Positions 42,101 through 54,900 of a DNA stretch of 64,000 bases are shown one piece after another. The DNA comes from Limnephilus marmoratus. Taxonomy: Eukaryota; Arthropoda; Insecta; Trichoptera; Limnephilidae. The translations under genes and the position numbers were made by a program. The stretch spans positions 7,053,452-7,117,451 of the forward strand of contig OU862933.1 of assembly GCA_917880885.1 (NCBI GenBank), read 5' to 3'. The first letter of the stretch is position 1, and each line of letters begins with the position of its first letter. A model generated the notes under the pieces. The model did not search any database, was not told the origin of the DNA, and worked only from the letters and a program-made list of their open reading frames with translations.

Positions 42101-45100
42101 GGCTCTTCTTTAATGTATCAGCCGGTACATACCAAAACATCCTTTGGACAAAGAAGTTTTTCATATAAAGCTCCGTTGCTTTATAATATGCTCAATGAAA
42201 AAATAAAAACTATTGGTACATTACATTTATTCAAGAAAATGGTCATAATATGTATAATAACTGAGAGTGATGGTTTTGGATTACCCATGTTGTCGCTTGT
42301 ATCATAAATCATTCTGGAATTCAGCTATATTTCATACAATCCAAATTTAATAACTTAACTTATATATTATTATGTACTTTTTAATTTGCTTATTGTTATA
42401 GTATCTAATTTGCTTATTGTTATGTTATCTTTAATTTGCTTATTGTTATATTTTTTTGTAGGTTTATAATTATATTTTTATTTAGTTCATATGTATGTTT
42501 TTTGTTTAAATTACAATGTAAAACTGCATATCTCGATACAGGAATGCCCTAGTGAGATATGCAGCTTATGTTTCTCATGTACTTCTTATTTTTTTCATTA
42601 AATAAAAAAAAATAAAAAAATAAATGAAACTAACAATTCTTAAAATGATTTCTTGCTCAATTCTCATTTTCATTGTTCATTTCAATTCTGTATGAATAAT
42701 TAGGTATAGGTATAAAAGATTTTTGCATTAAAAAACTCCTAATTTTTTGTAATTTTTTCCTAAATATAGTTTCCTAAATAGTTGTTTCTTGTAGTACTTA
42801 ATTAAGTTGTAACGAAGCATTATTACAATAATTTGTTTTTATAAAGCGTGTAGTGAAATTCTGCAATTTTACCATTTGTGGCACTCGTTTTCCATTATTC
42901 AGACATTTTTATCATCTTTTTTTTATTTTTTATTTTTTATTTTTTTTATTGTACAACAGATTTTTATCCAATTACTGTACAATTTTCTCATTTTGACAGT
43001 CTTAACACCTAGGAAGATAATTATTATACAAAAAAATCTTAAGGCTATCTAAAGAAGAGTTATATATATCTAGTGTTTCCGATATTTCGTTCAACAGCAC
43101 CATTCCTCTTGTCATGCTATGCTGTGCTAGAACATCTGTTCTGCCGTATGGTATTTTGAACAAGTCGTGTCGACGACTACGGCTGAAATTTTCAGGCACG
43201 TATAAGCCATAACATTCCAAGAGGAATGGGCTGTCAATACGATTATGGATTATGTTAAAACTAAGAATTGCAAGATTTGCATAACGTCTAGTTTCCAAGC
43301 TAAATCTATTTGTTGCCTCAAGTAATTCCATATGGTGCATGAATCTCGGGTACGTTCCATTCATCCGCATATAGACATACCTAAGGAACTTTTTCTGAAT
43401 TTGTTCTAGCATATTAATATATTTAGCTTGGTGCGGAGTTCACACACCACTGGCATACTCCAGCTTACTTCTTATGACTCCATCAAACATGGCTATCATT
43501 GCATCTGGGTCATCAAATTGCTTACATATTCTGATGATGAAACGTTTTTCAGATGTCGCGCCAGAATAACCTCGGCCTAGATGGGGGGGCTGCCCCGCCC
43601 GCCGCGCCACCCTCCTTCAAGAACTGCATCCAGCTGGCAGCGTGTGCGGCCAACCAGGTGCTGCCCATGAACCCCGAGTTGCCCGCCGACTTGTTCACGG
43701 CGTGCCTCACTACGCCCATCAAGATGGCACTCAAGTGGTTTGTCATGCAGAACCACGCCGCCAAGATCACCCCGCCCGGTACCACCGAGCTCATAGACAA
43801 GTAAGAAAATCAAAATACTCTGCGTAGCTAGTTAGCATATGGTTGGGTAAGTATCCAGAATTGCTGGACAAGGTTAATACGGAAGACACATTGTGGAACC
43901 AGAAGATATAGCCACATATCCAATGACAATCCTGGTGAACTTTGTAAAAGGGACCGGATTGCTGTTAAAGGAATGAGGTAAAATAGGAGATAGCACAATG
44001 GGCCTATGGTCTAAGTGCTCGCAGGAAGAAAATGCATTATTTTCCACTTCCTGTTAAATAACTGTTTCTCATTGTTTCAAACTGATTGAATCAACTGTGC
44101 CCAGTGTATCTGGATATTTACCAAAGGTTGTGTTGGAACAATTTTCTAAAGACAACTCGCTGGTACATAACGTGCCCACCATGCTCTAAATTTTTTTCAT
44201 ATTTTCCATATTTACATCTTAGTAGATCTGAACCTTAAGGTACGTCAAGATCATTCAATTCTATCTGTGATTCACAATGTGGGCTTAATTTCAGACAGTT
44301 TATAGTTTTGTTTTTGTATTTTCTGGGGATTAACAAATTCTAGACTATATAAAGTAACAAATGTTCATTCAAAATAAAACTCTTCAAAACAAAATAAATA
44401 GTTTTTAACAAAATCACTAGTGTAGGGAGTGTGGTGAACCCATCGCTCAGGGAGTGGAAACACAAAACTGCAATAGCCATCCCAAGCCAACATGTGAGCT
44501 ACCGTGCTCAGGCTGAATGTCCTGGGGAACAGTGTCACCAACGGTGCCTCCGAGAAACAAGGTCGCATCTCGGAGTATTTGGCACTCGGGGCTCTGCTGG
44601 AGTGGGCCTTCTATTTCCCTGGTCACTCGTGGGTCAAAAAAAAAATTGGACCATTCGAAAACTAGGAGTGCTGAGGCCACCTCTGTGGACTTCCTTCATG
44701 GGGCCTGCAGAAGGAATCAAGAGGAGAAGCCGTGGAGAGGAGAGCTGAGGCCACCTCCATGAACTCTTCCCTTGTGGGGCCTTCAGGGAACCACAGAGGA
44801 GTGAAGAGGAGAGATGAAGTCCTCTTCCCTCCTGGGGCCCTCGGGGAACCAAGGTAGGGTGGACTCTTCTCTTGTGGGGCCTTCAGCGAACCAAAGGGAG
44901 GTGAACTCTCCGTTTTGGAGCCTTCAGCCTGAGGAGCGGAGAGATGAAACTTTCTTCCCTCGTGGGGCCTTCAGGGAACTGAGGAGTTTTGGGGAAGAGA
45001 GATGAGACCCTCTTCCCTCGTGGGGCCTTTAGGGAACCAAGGAGGAGTGAAGAGGAGAAATGAGACCTGGGAAGAAAAATTGTGAAACCAGAGGATGCTT

Positions 45101-48100
45101 CATTTCCAATGACAATCCTAGTGAACTTTATAAAAGGGACTGGGTTACTGTCAAAGGAACGAGGTAAAATCCTATGGTGCTCACGGGAACTATATCTAAA
45201 CCGTCTCCGCTAAAAAAAAAAAAATCAAAATCGCGATGTCTAAACACTAGCTAACAAATCTCACCAATCTGGAAGGGGAATGCTTATTAGCACTTCTAGC
45301 TTTTTCATATTTGGTCTATCTGAAGTATGTACTTACTTAACAAACCCATGTTAGAAATCGCCACTGAAAATGCTTCACGTGGACAGGGTCTAAAAAAGCC
45401 TTTTAAAAATTTTATAAACATATCAAACAAGATAACATAATTTTTTTTTTAATTTTAATATAATTTTTATTTTTATTTTATAAGAAGTTTTCATGCTTAA
45501 CCCGTTATAATAACAGGAGACCCCGGTTGTCCCAGAGTGACCGTGCATTATTAAAAGTTAGATATCTCTCTTTCTGTAATGCGAATATTTGTGATTTCTT
45601 TTAGAAACGGAAAGAAATAATGCTTCTCATTGTCTTAGAATTATATAAGCTAGGTTGTTCAGATATTTTACAAACCTGATCAAAAGTGATGGTTTGATTT
45701 TGCGCCTATTTGTGACGTAACCCACAAACCCACATTTAATTTTAAAATAAAATTGTATGAAAGTGATAAAAAGTGAGGTGATAGTTTTATTACAAATTTT
45801 GTTAAGAAAAGGAATCTGAATTTAAAATTTGAAGTTTTTTTAATTACTTTAATTCAAATATTCGCAGGTACCTATGCATTTTTTAGCCAATTTACATTTC
45901 CAATATTAAAATTTTAATATTTATAAACAAAAATGTTGATTTCTAAAAAACATATCGGAAAGATTATTTTATCTAAATTTTAGAACAATTTTAATTTTTG
46001 CAAAAGCGTTAATAAAAACTAATAAATAGGAACATTTAAAATGCATGGGAAGAACCAGGAATTTTACGCGCAAACTTTGATAGTCAAAAGTTGACAGAAA
46101 ATTATTTTCTTATTATTCGAAGGGTTAAGAAGTTTGGTTTTTCTGTTCCTTGAAGACTGAATGGCCCAACTTATCCCACATATGTATAAGATTTTCTCGC
46201 TTAAGAAGTTTTTTCCGGTCCCTTGGAAAACAATTTTGCAAATTTTAGTTATAACCAAGAAACTTATACTTATGCTCAGAATACCCGGGCAGCTAACAGA
46301 CAGACGAACCATGATCGGAGAACTGAACTGGATATTCACCGCCATAACGGACACTATAGCCTGGAACACACTGCCCCCCGACCTGTTCCAGCAGCTCTTC
46401 AGGGCAGACCTGCTGACCGCCAGTCTCTGTAGGAACTTCTTGCTTGCTGACAGAATTCTGAGGTAATAACATTAATGTCTCATTTTACTTTCACTTTGTG
46501 TGCAAATGAACTATCAACTATTTACTTTCTTCGAAGGAAGCAAATACCCTTAGGGGTGTGACTTCATAATTAAATGAAAAAGCACACTTTGTAATACACA
46601 GAAGTCAGTTAATATTATAAGCCTTGATGAAGCTTGAGAAGCGAAACCTGGTTGCCTAACATTTGTTAATTCAAATAAATTACAAAGTGTGATTTTTCAT
46701 TTAATATTAACTTTCTGCCTACAATATGTAGTGACAACTTTAGTGTTCACTTTACCTTGAGCCCGTTCCTGCCTACAATATGTAGTGACAACTTTAGTGT
46801 TCACTTTACCTTGAGCCCGTTTCTGAAAATTTATTTTTGTGCCGTCACTGTGTCATAAGGAACGTACGAGACGTACCTACCTACGTACTATCGTAGCGGC
46901 GTGTAACCTGGTACCTGGTTTACTAGAAAGGTGTAGAGTTGCTACTAACGTCTAGAAGTACTGAGTCGAACGTGAATTTTTTAATACTATCGCGACATCC
47001 AAATTACCCAATGTTCGGGAAGCTACTTCGGGAACCGCAGCGAACCAGCCTTAAGTCTAGTCAAGTCCAGTCAGTGCAAAAGCGATAATAATTCCAGTGC
47101 GGTAATGCAGCAAAAGGCCCACGGCCCATTTCCGGGCACTTTTGTTCTACCTTCGAGAAATACACATCGTCTCGCAGCTCATGTGGTCCATCGCACCTAC
47201 AGCTTAAGAGATTCAACTAAAGCAGCTCCGTCTCAAGCTACCGAGGTCCACCGTACCTCGCAGCCATTGAGACCATCCTTCATCTTCACCTCATAAGGTT
47301 TTTCTTGCTAACTCGAGTCACCTTTTTTTTTTTTTTTTTACATTAACACCACACAGGAGGCCCTGAGGAAAATAATTTCCCTCAGGGCCTATGTCATCTT
47401 TGTAGATGCTGTGTGGAGGGTCTCTTTGAGGAAAGGAAGGAGTGAACATGGGTCTTGAAGAGACCCATGTTGTAGGAGGGAGGAAACACAGAGGCCGGCA
47501 AATCGTTCCACAGCCGAGCCGTTGAACTCAAGAACGAGTCATAGAAACGACCCGTTCTCATGTGAGTAATGTCAACCGTGTACAAATGTTGGGCGCGTGT
47601 TTGGCGTGTTTCCCGACTATGCACCGGAGCCGAGGGGATCAATGATGCTAGTTCCTCGGAGCATCTTCCATTGTAATACCGGTAGAACAAGGACAGCATT
47701 CCCACCTGACGCCTATGCTCTAAAGATTGCAGTCCGTCTGTTAGGATGGGAGAATCTATTTATTTATTTATTTATAATTTCTCACCATACATGTGTTCTT
47801 ATTTTTTTTTTACAAAAATATTAACCTCACTAGGCTAGCAGCCTGTATTGAGGTTAAATTCATAAATTTGAGTGGTGCAATTTACACACAAATCACTAAA
47901 ATACAAAAAAATCACTAAAATACAAAACACTACATCCAAAACACTAAAATATTATATGCGGAAAGTAAGAAATAACAATATTATATTGGTGACCAGATGG
48001 GTAATTTGTAACAATATAGACCATAAAACAAATCCTTAATAAATTACTATACCCACCAAGAAACAAAGGTAGTTCAAAACAACTAGGGTGACACTCCGAT

Positions 48101-51100
48101 TTTTACAAATGGGACTCAAATAAAATCTGGTTATTTAAAAAATATATATGTTTATATATATCTTTTTATTTAAAAAACAAATATTATTAAAAAAAATATC
48201 TTCCGGACCGCCCGTTTCTGCACAGAGTCAAGGGTTTTTTTTAGGTATTTTGGAGCTCCAGACCAGAGGTGGCTGCCAAATTCAACCGTGGGGCGCACTT
48301 GCGATTTGTACAGGGTTAGCAGTTGGGTACTATTAAAGTATCTGCGGGCCCTGTACAGTACGCCCAGTTTCTGAGAGGCTAACTTAACTCTGGTTTCGAT
48401 GGAGCCCCCGTACCTGAGCTGGTCACTTAGAGTTACACCAAGCATATCAATGGAGGTCCTGTTCGGAAGGTTGCTTCCGTTGAAGGAGACTAGATTTTCA
48501 TTTCGATCCCTTTTAGACGTTATCAAACATGATTGGGTCTTTGAAACATTAAATTCGACGAGGTTATTCTTACCCCAAGAGAAAATACTCTCGAGGTAAC
48601 CGTCCATTCTTTGCTTCAAAGCCCTCCGAGCTATTGGAGTTTGTGTGCCCTTTGGGGGCTTGTCAAACAAAAAGCTATCATGGACTGTACTGTCATCCGC
48701 GTAACAATGAATCGGTGCACATGACAAGAGGTCATTGATGTGCAACAGAAACAAAGTCGGTGACAGAACCGATCCCTGTGGGACGCCAGCATTTATCGAA
48801 TGCGAAGAAGAGGTGAAACCGTCAGCAACCACCTGAATCGACCTCTCCCTCAAAAAGTCGGCAATCCACTTACACAAGGATGCGGGAAGTCCGTAAGAAA
48901 GCAGTTTGTTCACAAGCCCTCGGTGCCAAACCCGGTCAAAGGCCTTGGAAATATCCAGTGCAACCGTTTGGGTCTCACCAAAACGTTCCAGGCACCGCCC
49001 CCAAACATGCGTCACATACGCGAGAAGATCACCGCACGAGCGGTTCCGCCGGAATCCGTATTGACGGTCGTTAATAATTTTGTTCTTCTCGAGGTATGTG
49101 AGCAGTTTGTCGTTGATCACACGTTCCATTACCTTAGACAGAACTGATGTGATCGCTATGGGGCGGTAGTTGGCTGGGTTGGAGCGGTCACCCTTCTTTG
49201 GAATAGGGTGAATGATCGCTTTTTTCCAACCAGAGGGCACAGAGCCAGACTTCAGGGACATTTTGAAAAGCTTCGTCAAAATTGGAGCTATTTCTGCAGC
49301 GCACCTCTGCAATACCAGGGCAGGTATTCCGTCAGGCCCACTAGCTTTATTAATATCAAGCCCTCGTAAGACTTGGAGTACATCCCGATGCCGGATCCTC
49401 AGCTTTTTCATATGAAAACCGCAGTGAGGAACCGACGGCGGGGTAGCACCTTGATCATCGAGGGTCGAGTTTTCCGCGAACATTTTGCCTAATAAGTTAG
49501 CCTTTTCGGCGGCGGTATTTGCTAGAGAGCCGTCAGGTCTGGTAAGAGGTGGCAGACTGGATTTGCAGAATTTGCGACCTATTGAGCCCGCAAGCGACCA
49601 GAACGCTCTGCTGCCGTGCGGGCAGGCAGCCAGCTTTCTACTGATCTGCAGGTCGTGCTCGAATTTAGACCTATTAATGATCCTCTTGCTTACCTCCGCC
49701 GTCTCCACCAACCACAGTGTAGAGCTACACGCTAGCAAATAGAAGACCCGTGGTCTTCACCGCTTCAGCATCTCAACCTCCATCACGCATTACTACCTCG
49801 CATCATTGTCATCACTTCTGTCACTCCACTGTACTGACCTTCGCTATGTAGTAGCCCTTCAATAAACGACTTTGACTCACCAACTGCTGCCTTTTTAATC
49901 ATCCCGTCTCTACCACTAGCGTAGGATTATCCCTCAAATGTATCCTAATATATTTTAAACATGTTGCTCGTTAAACTGAGAATTTGGAACCTGGATGAAC
50001 TCATAGTCACTGGCAAAGACAGGAGAAGCGGAGGAAGATCACCTATGCATTGGAGTGACCAAATATCACAGGCATCCGGAACCAGGCAGCGCATTTCCTT
50101 GAGGAGTGGAGAAACCTTACACCCCAGGGAAATTGGAGTAGGATCACGATCCCAATGAGGCCACCACTAAACAAGTACAAGACAGTTGACTTACTTAGTT
50201 TTCAGAATCAAGAGGATAGTTGTCACATACTTAGTAGACTTTGAAAGCGCTGGTGAAGAAGTAGTTGCAATATACACTCTTGTTACTTACCACAATAAGA
50301 GGTCAAAAATAGAAGAATACATATTTATTAAGTGACGTGTTTTTCCCATGTAGATCATACAACTGTAGCCCCGTATCCTCGCCAGCCATGCCCTCCATGG
50401 CGGGGCACCCCATGTGGCAGGCCTGGGACCAGACCCTGGACCTTGCGCTGGCGCAGCTGCCCGCCATGCTGGACACCAAGCGAGGCTACGTGCACTCGCC
50501 ATTCTTCGAGGAGCAGCTCACGGCCTTCCAGGTGTGGCTGGACCTAGGTGAGTTAATTCCTTTTTTCCATCAAGACAGGCACGATAAATTCATTTATATT
50601 GGCATTATAAATGAATTTGTGTTTCTTCATTCTTTTCATATTTCATATAGTTCTTTCCAAAGATATTGAAATATAAGAGATGTGCTGTTGGCAGTTTTTA
50701 CTGGGCGGGACTGTGCTTCCTGGTGTCGCCGATATTGTTAACCAATTAACGAATAAACTAAATGAATGAAAAATTAACGAATAAACTAAATGAACGTTAA
50801 ATTAACTTGATGAATTCTTTCCGTATTAAAACTATATTGTTAACCAATACTACTGCGCACCTTCAAAAAATCAACTAAATGAACAAATTCTTTCCGTATG
50901 CAAACTATTCCATTAGTAGTCCGCCGACAGTCAGGCGGACATCATAGTACATCTCTTTTGTATTTCAATATCTTTGGTTCTTTCCAATCTCTACTGATGC
51001 ATGTGTTCAGTATCTGTGTCCAGTTAATTGTCCTAATACAGTGAAATCCTCTTAAGAAGTTTTCATGCTTTAGAAGTTTTTTTTCCGGTCCCTTGGAAAA

Positions 51101-51946
51101 CTTCTTATCCCATTCGCCACAGAATTAATGAGCTAAAAAGTTGGCCTTCACCACTGATTTAATTTTGCACCAAAAATTGAAAACCTGCATTGGAGCACTA
51201 AATCTATTGTTACTTTTGAACCGTATATTCAAATGAATTAATTTCTTTAAATTTGTTTACATATTGGATTAAGGTAAAGAAAAACATAAAAATAAAATTT
51301 TTTTAAAATATGTATAAATAAGGATACAAATATAACCCTCTTTTTTTTCGTAAGTTTTTTTCCACATTTTAATTCAAAAAGTTACAAAAAAACATAATAA
51401 TTATAAATCGAACAATAATAATTTTTGATTTTTATATACATGTATACTAATGACTAATAAAATAATTGTGTATAATAGTCCTCCAAGCAATCAGGGAAGT
51501 TCAGGGTCACTACCAAAAGCTAGAACCACTCGCATTTTTGAAGAAATTAAATGGCGGCTGGCAGCATACAAAACTTGGAACACAAATATCAGGGAAAAAA
51601 CATAAGAAATATATTATTGCCAATTCTATGAAATTAATGATTAATTACCTATAGAGCGTTCGGCATTTAAAATTTTATTGAAATATGTGACTATTGTGTT
51701 CGTTTTCCATTTTTTTGACGGACCTACCCGTCTACCTACCTACCTTGCCCGTCAGCGCGCCGGGGTTTGTGGTTAAGTACCTGAGTTACACACCCGGCAG
51801 GCTGCCGGGGTTTGTGGCCAATGGGTTAAGAGAGTTTCACTGTAATCCCTCAGTGAGTTTCCGTCCATATTTAGAAATTGACTGGCTCGCTTGGGGTTTG
51901 GACCATCTATGTGCACTTGGTCCATCTAGGAACACTTTAGATCATC

Positions 51947-51989
<43 letters not shown>

Positions 51990-54900
51990 TTAACTCCACA
52001 CAGGAGGCCCTGAGGAAAATAATTTCCCTCAGGGCCTATGTCATCTGGGATGCTGTGTGGAGAGTCTTTTTGAGGAGAGGAAGGAATGAACATTGGTCTT
52101 GAAGAGACCCATGTTGTAGGAAGGAGGAAACACAGAGGCCGGCAAATCATTCCACAGCCGAGCTGTTGAACACAAGAACGAGTCGAAGAAACGACCCGTT
52201 CTCATGTGACAAATGTCAACCGTGTACAAATGTTGGGCACGCGTTTGGCGTGTTTCCCGACTATGCACCGGTGCCGAAGGGATCAATGATGCTAGTTCTT
52301 CAGAGCATCTTCCATTGTAATACCGGTAGAACAAGGATAGCATTCCCACCCGACGCCTGTGCTCTAAAGATTGCAATCCGTCTGTTAAGATGGGAGAATC
52401 TATCAAACGGACCGCCCGTTTCTGCACAGAGTCGAGGGTATTTTTCAGGTATTTTGGAGCTCCAGACCAGAGATGGCTGCCAAATTCAACCGTGGGGCGT
52501 ACTTGTGATTTGTACAAGGTTAGCAGTTGTGTACTATTAAAGTATCTGCTGGCCCTGTACAGTACGCCCAGTTTTTGGGAGGCTAACTTTACTCTGGCTT
52601 CGATGGAGCCCCCATACCTGAGCTGGTCACTTAGGGTTACACCAAGCATATCAATGGAGGGCCTGTTCGGAAGATTGCTTCCGTTGAAAGAGACTAGATT
52701 TTCATTTCGATCCCTTTTAGACGTAATCAGACAAGATTGGGTCTTTGAAACATTAAATTCAACGAGATTATTTTTACCCCAAGAGAAAACACTCTCGAGG
52801 TAACCGTCCATTCTTTGCTTCAAAGCCCTACGAGCTGTTGGAGTTTGTGAGCCCTTTGGGGGCTTGTCAAACAAAAAGCTATCATGAACTGTACTGTCAT
52901 CCGCGTAACAGTGAATTGGTGCACATGACAAAAGGTCGTTGATGTGCAACAAAAACAAAGTCGGAGACAGAACCGATCCCTGCGGGACGCCAGCATTTAT
53001 CGAGTGTGAGGAAGAAGTGAAACCATCGACTACCGTCTGAATCGACCTCTCCCTCAAGAAGTCGGCAATCCACATACACAAGGATGCGGGAAGTCCGTAA
53101 GAATGCAGTTTGTTGACAAGTCCTCGGTGCCAAACCCGGTCAAAGGCCTTGGAGATGTCCAGTGCAACCGTTTGGGTCTCACCGAAACGTTCCAGGCATC
53201 GCCCCCAAACATGCGTCACATACGCGAGAAGATCACCGCACGAGCGGTTCCGCCGGAATCCGTATTGACGGTCGTTAATAATTTTGTTCTTCTCGAGGTA
53301 TGTGAGCAGTTTGTCGTTGATCACACGTTCCATCACCTTAGACAGAACTGATGTGATCGCTATGGGGCGGTAGTTGGCCGGGTTGGAGCGGTCACCCTTC
53401 TTTGGAATAGGATGGATAACCGCTTTTTTCCAACCAGAGGGCACAGAGCCAGTCTTCAGGGACAATTTAAAGAGCTTCGTCAAAATTGGAGCTATTTCTG
53501 CAGCGCACCTCTGCAGTACCAGGGCAGGTATTCCGTCAGGCCCACTAGCTTTATTAACAAATGAGCAAATTGGACCGTATGTGAGTACTTTGGACCATAT
53601 GTGATCACATTGGACCGTCTGTGAGCACTTTGGACTGTCTACGAGCAATTTGGTCCATATATGAGCATTTTGGACTGTCATTTTGAACGCTTTCTCCTAG
53701 AAGGTTAGGTTATTCACTCTCATTTTTAACCTGTTGTTTGCCAGGGTAGGCCAGCAAAAAGCACCACCAATTAGCGTTCGCAAAAAGCGGCATCCATGAC
53801 ACCCAATGACATTTCGTGTCCAGCGATTCTTGACACTGTCCTTCACAAATTTTGTACATAGAAGGGTCAAAATCGTAGATGAAGGAATTTTTCCCGCGCA
53901 TGCGCAAGAACTGCGCACATTCCCGCGCTCCGGTAAATTATTAATATAAATTATTTGGAGTGACCAGGCGCATTGCGGTTTTCTCTATGGTAAAGGGCGA
54001 TAATAGAGCAAGCGATTCTGACCGTGTTCTTCATACACTTTCTTTATACATAAGGGTCAAAATCGCGTGTAAAATCTCAAACACACCGGTGCACGAACGG
54101 CAAACTACGGGTTAATGAATAGTGTACCTAACCTTCCAATGCTGGAGTTCCTATACTTATTCTTTTGATGGTAGCCAATTGTTCATCAGTTTGGAGTGGA
54201 TTTGGTATTTTCCAGTTCCAGTGCATTTTGATTTTTATTTTTTATTTATTAACATTTAAACCTGCTAAACTACTTATGTAGTTTGTCAGCAGGTACATAA
54301 TGACAACATATGCAATAACATGGTATGTACATTTTTTTATTTTTTTTATTTTTTATTTTTTATTTAATAAAATAGTATCAATTACATGTTTACATACATT
54401 AAATAAAGTTTTCTATTAAAATACATTTAATAAATACGCTTTACACCCTTTTTAAGAGCAGAGCTCGAGTTAAAAGGGCGGATAAACGCAACAATTTAGC
54501 AAACGAAAAATAATATTTTTTTAAATATATAAAACAAAAAATAGATAATTAACAGAAAATAAGAAAAAATCATATTTGTACATATATAAATATAAATATT
54601 TTTTTATATATATGTATAAAACAAATAATAGATAAGAAAAACAACAGATTGAAGCGGAAGAGATAAAAAATAATGAGAGAAAAAGGATAACTAATGTTAT
54701 ATTTGAGTTGGTATGTTGATAAGTTATATAAAAAGAGTTTTTATTGATTTTTTGAATTTTGTGTAATTTGTTTCCAATCTTAATTTCAAGGGTAATTCGT
54801 TAAACCATTTAACTCCAATATATTTGTAGAATTGTTAATTAAAACGGTATATATGTACAATGTTGATGATAAAATAACAATTAGATAAATTGTTTAAATT

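Larger units (their letters stand above)
46898..49935 (+). mobile_element. Possible solo LTR interrupted by a LINE
   Basis: 46898-47320 and 49742-49935 look like one LTR-type sequence (TGTAACCTGGTACC start, late AATAAACGACTTTGACTCACC with polyadenylation signal) with LINE copy 1 inserted. No matching second LTR or gag/pol was seen. The ends are not proven. Confidence 0.35.

Noticed and set aside
44431..45005. Several 60-105 codon open frames on both strands
   Set aside because: All lie inside the degenerate minisatellite; no consistent frame and no splice context.
53568..53690. N-terminal extension of the LINE copy 2 protein
   Set aside because: The extra residues are translated minisatellite; the LINE homology starts at KASGPDG.
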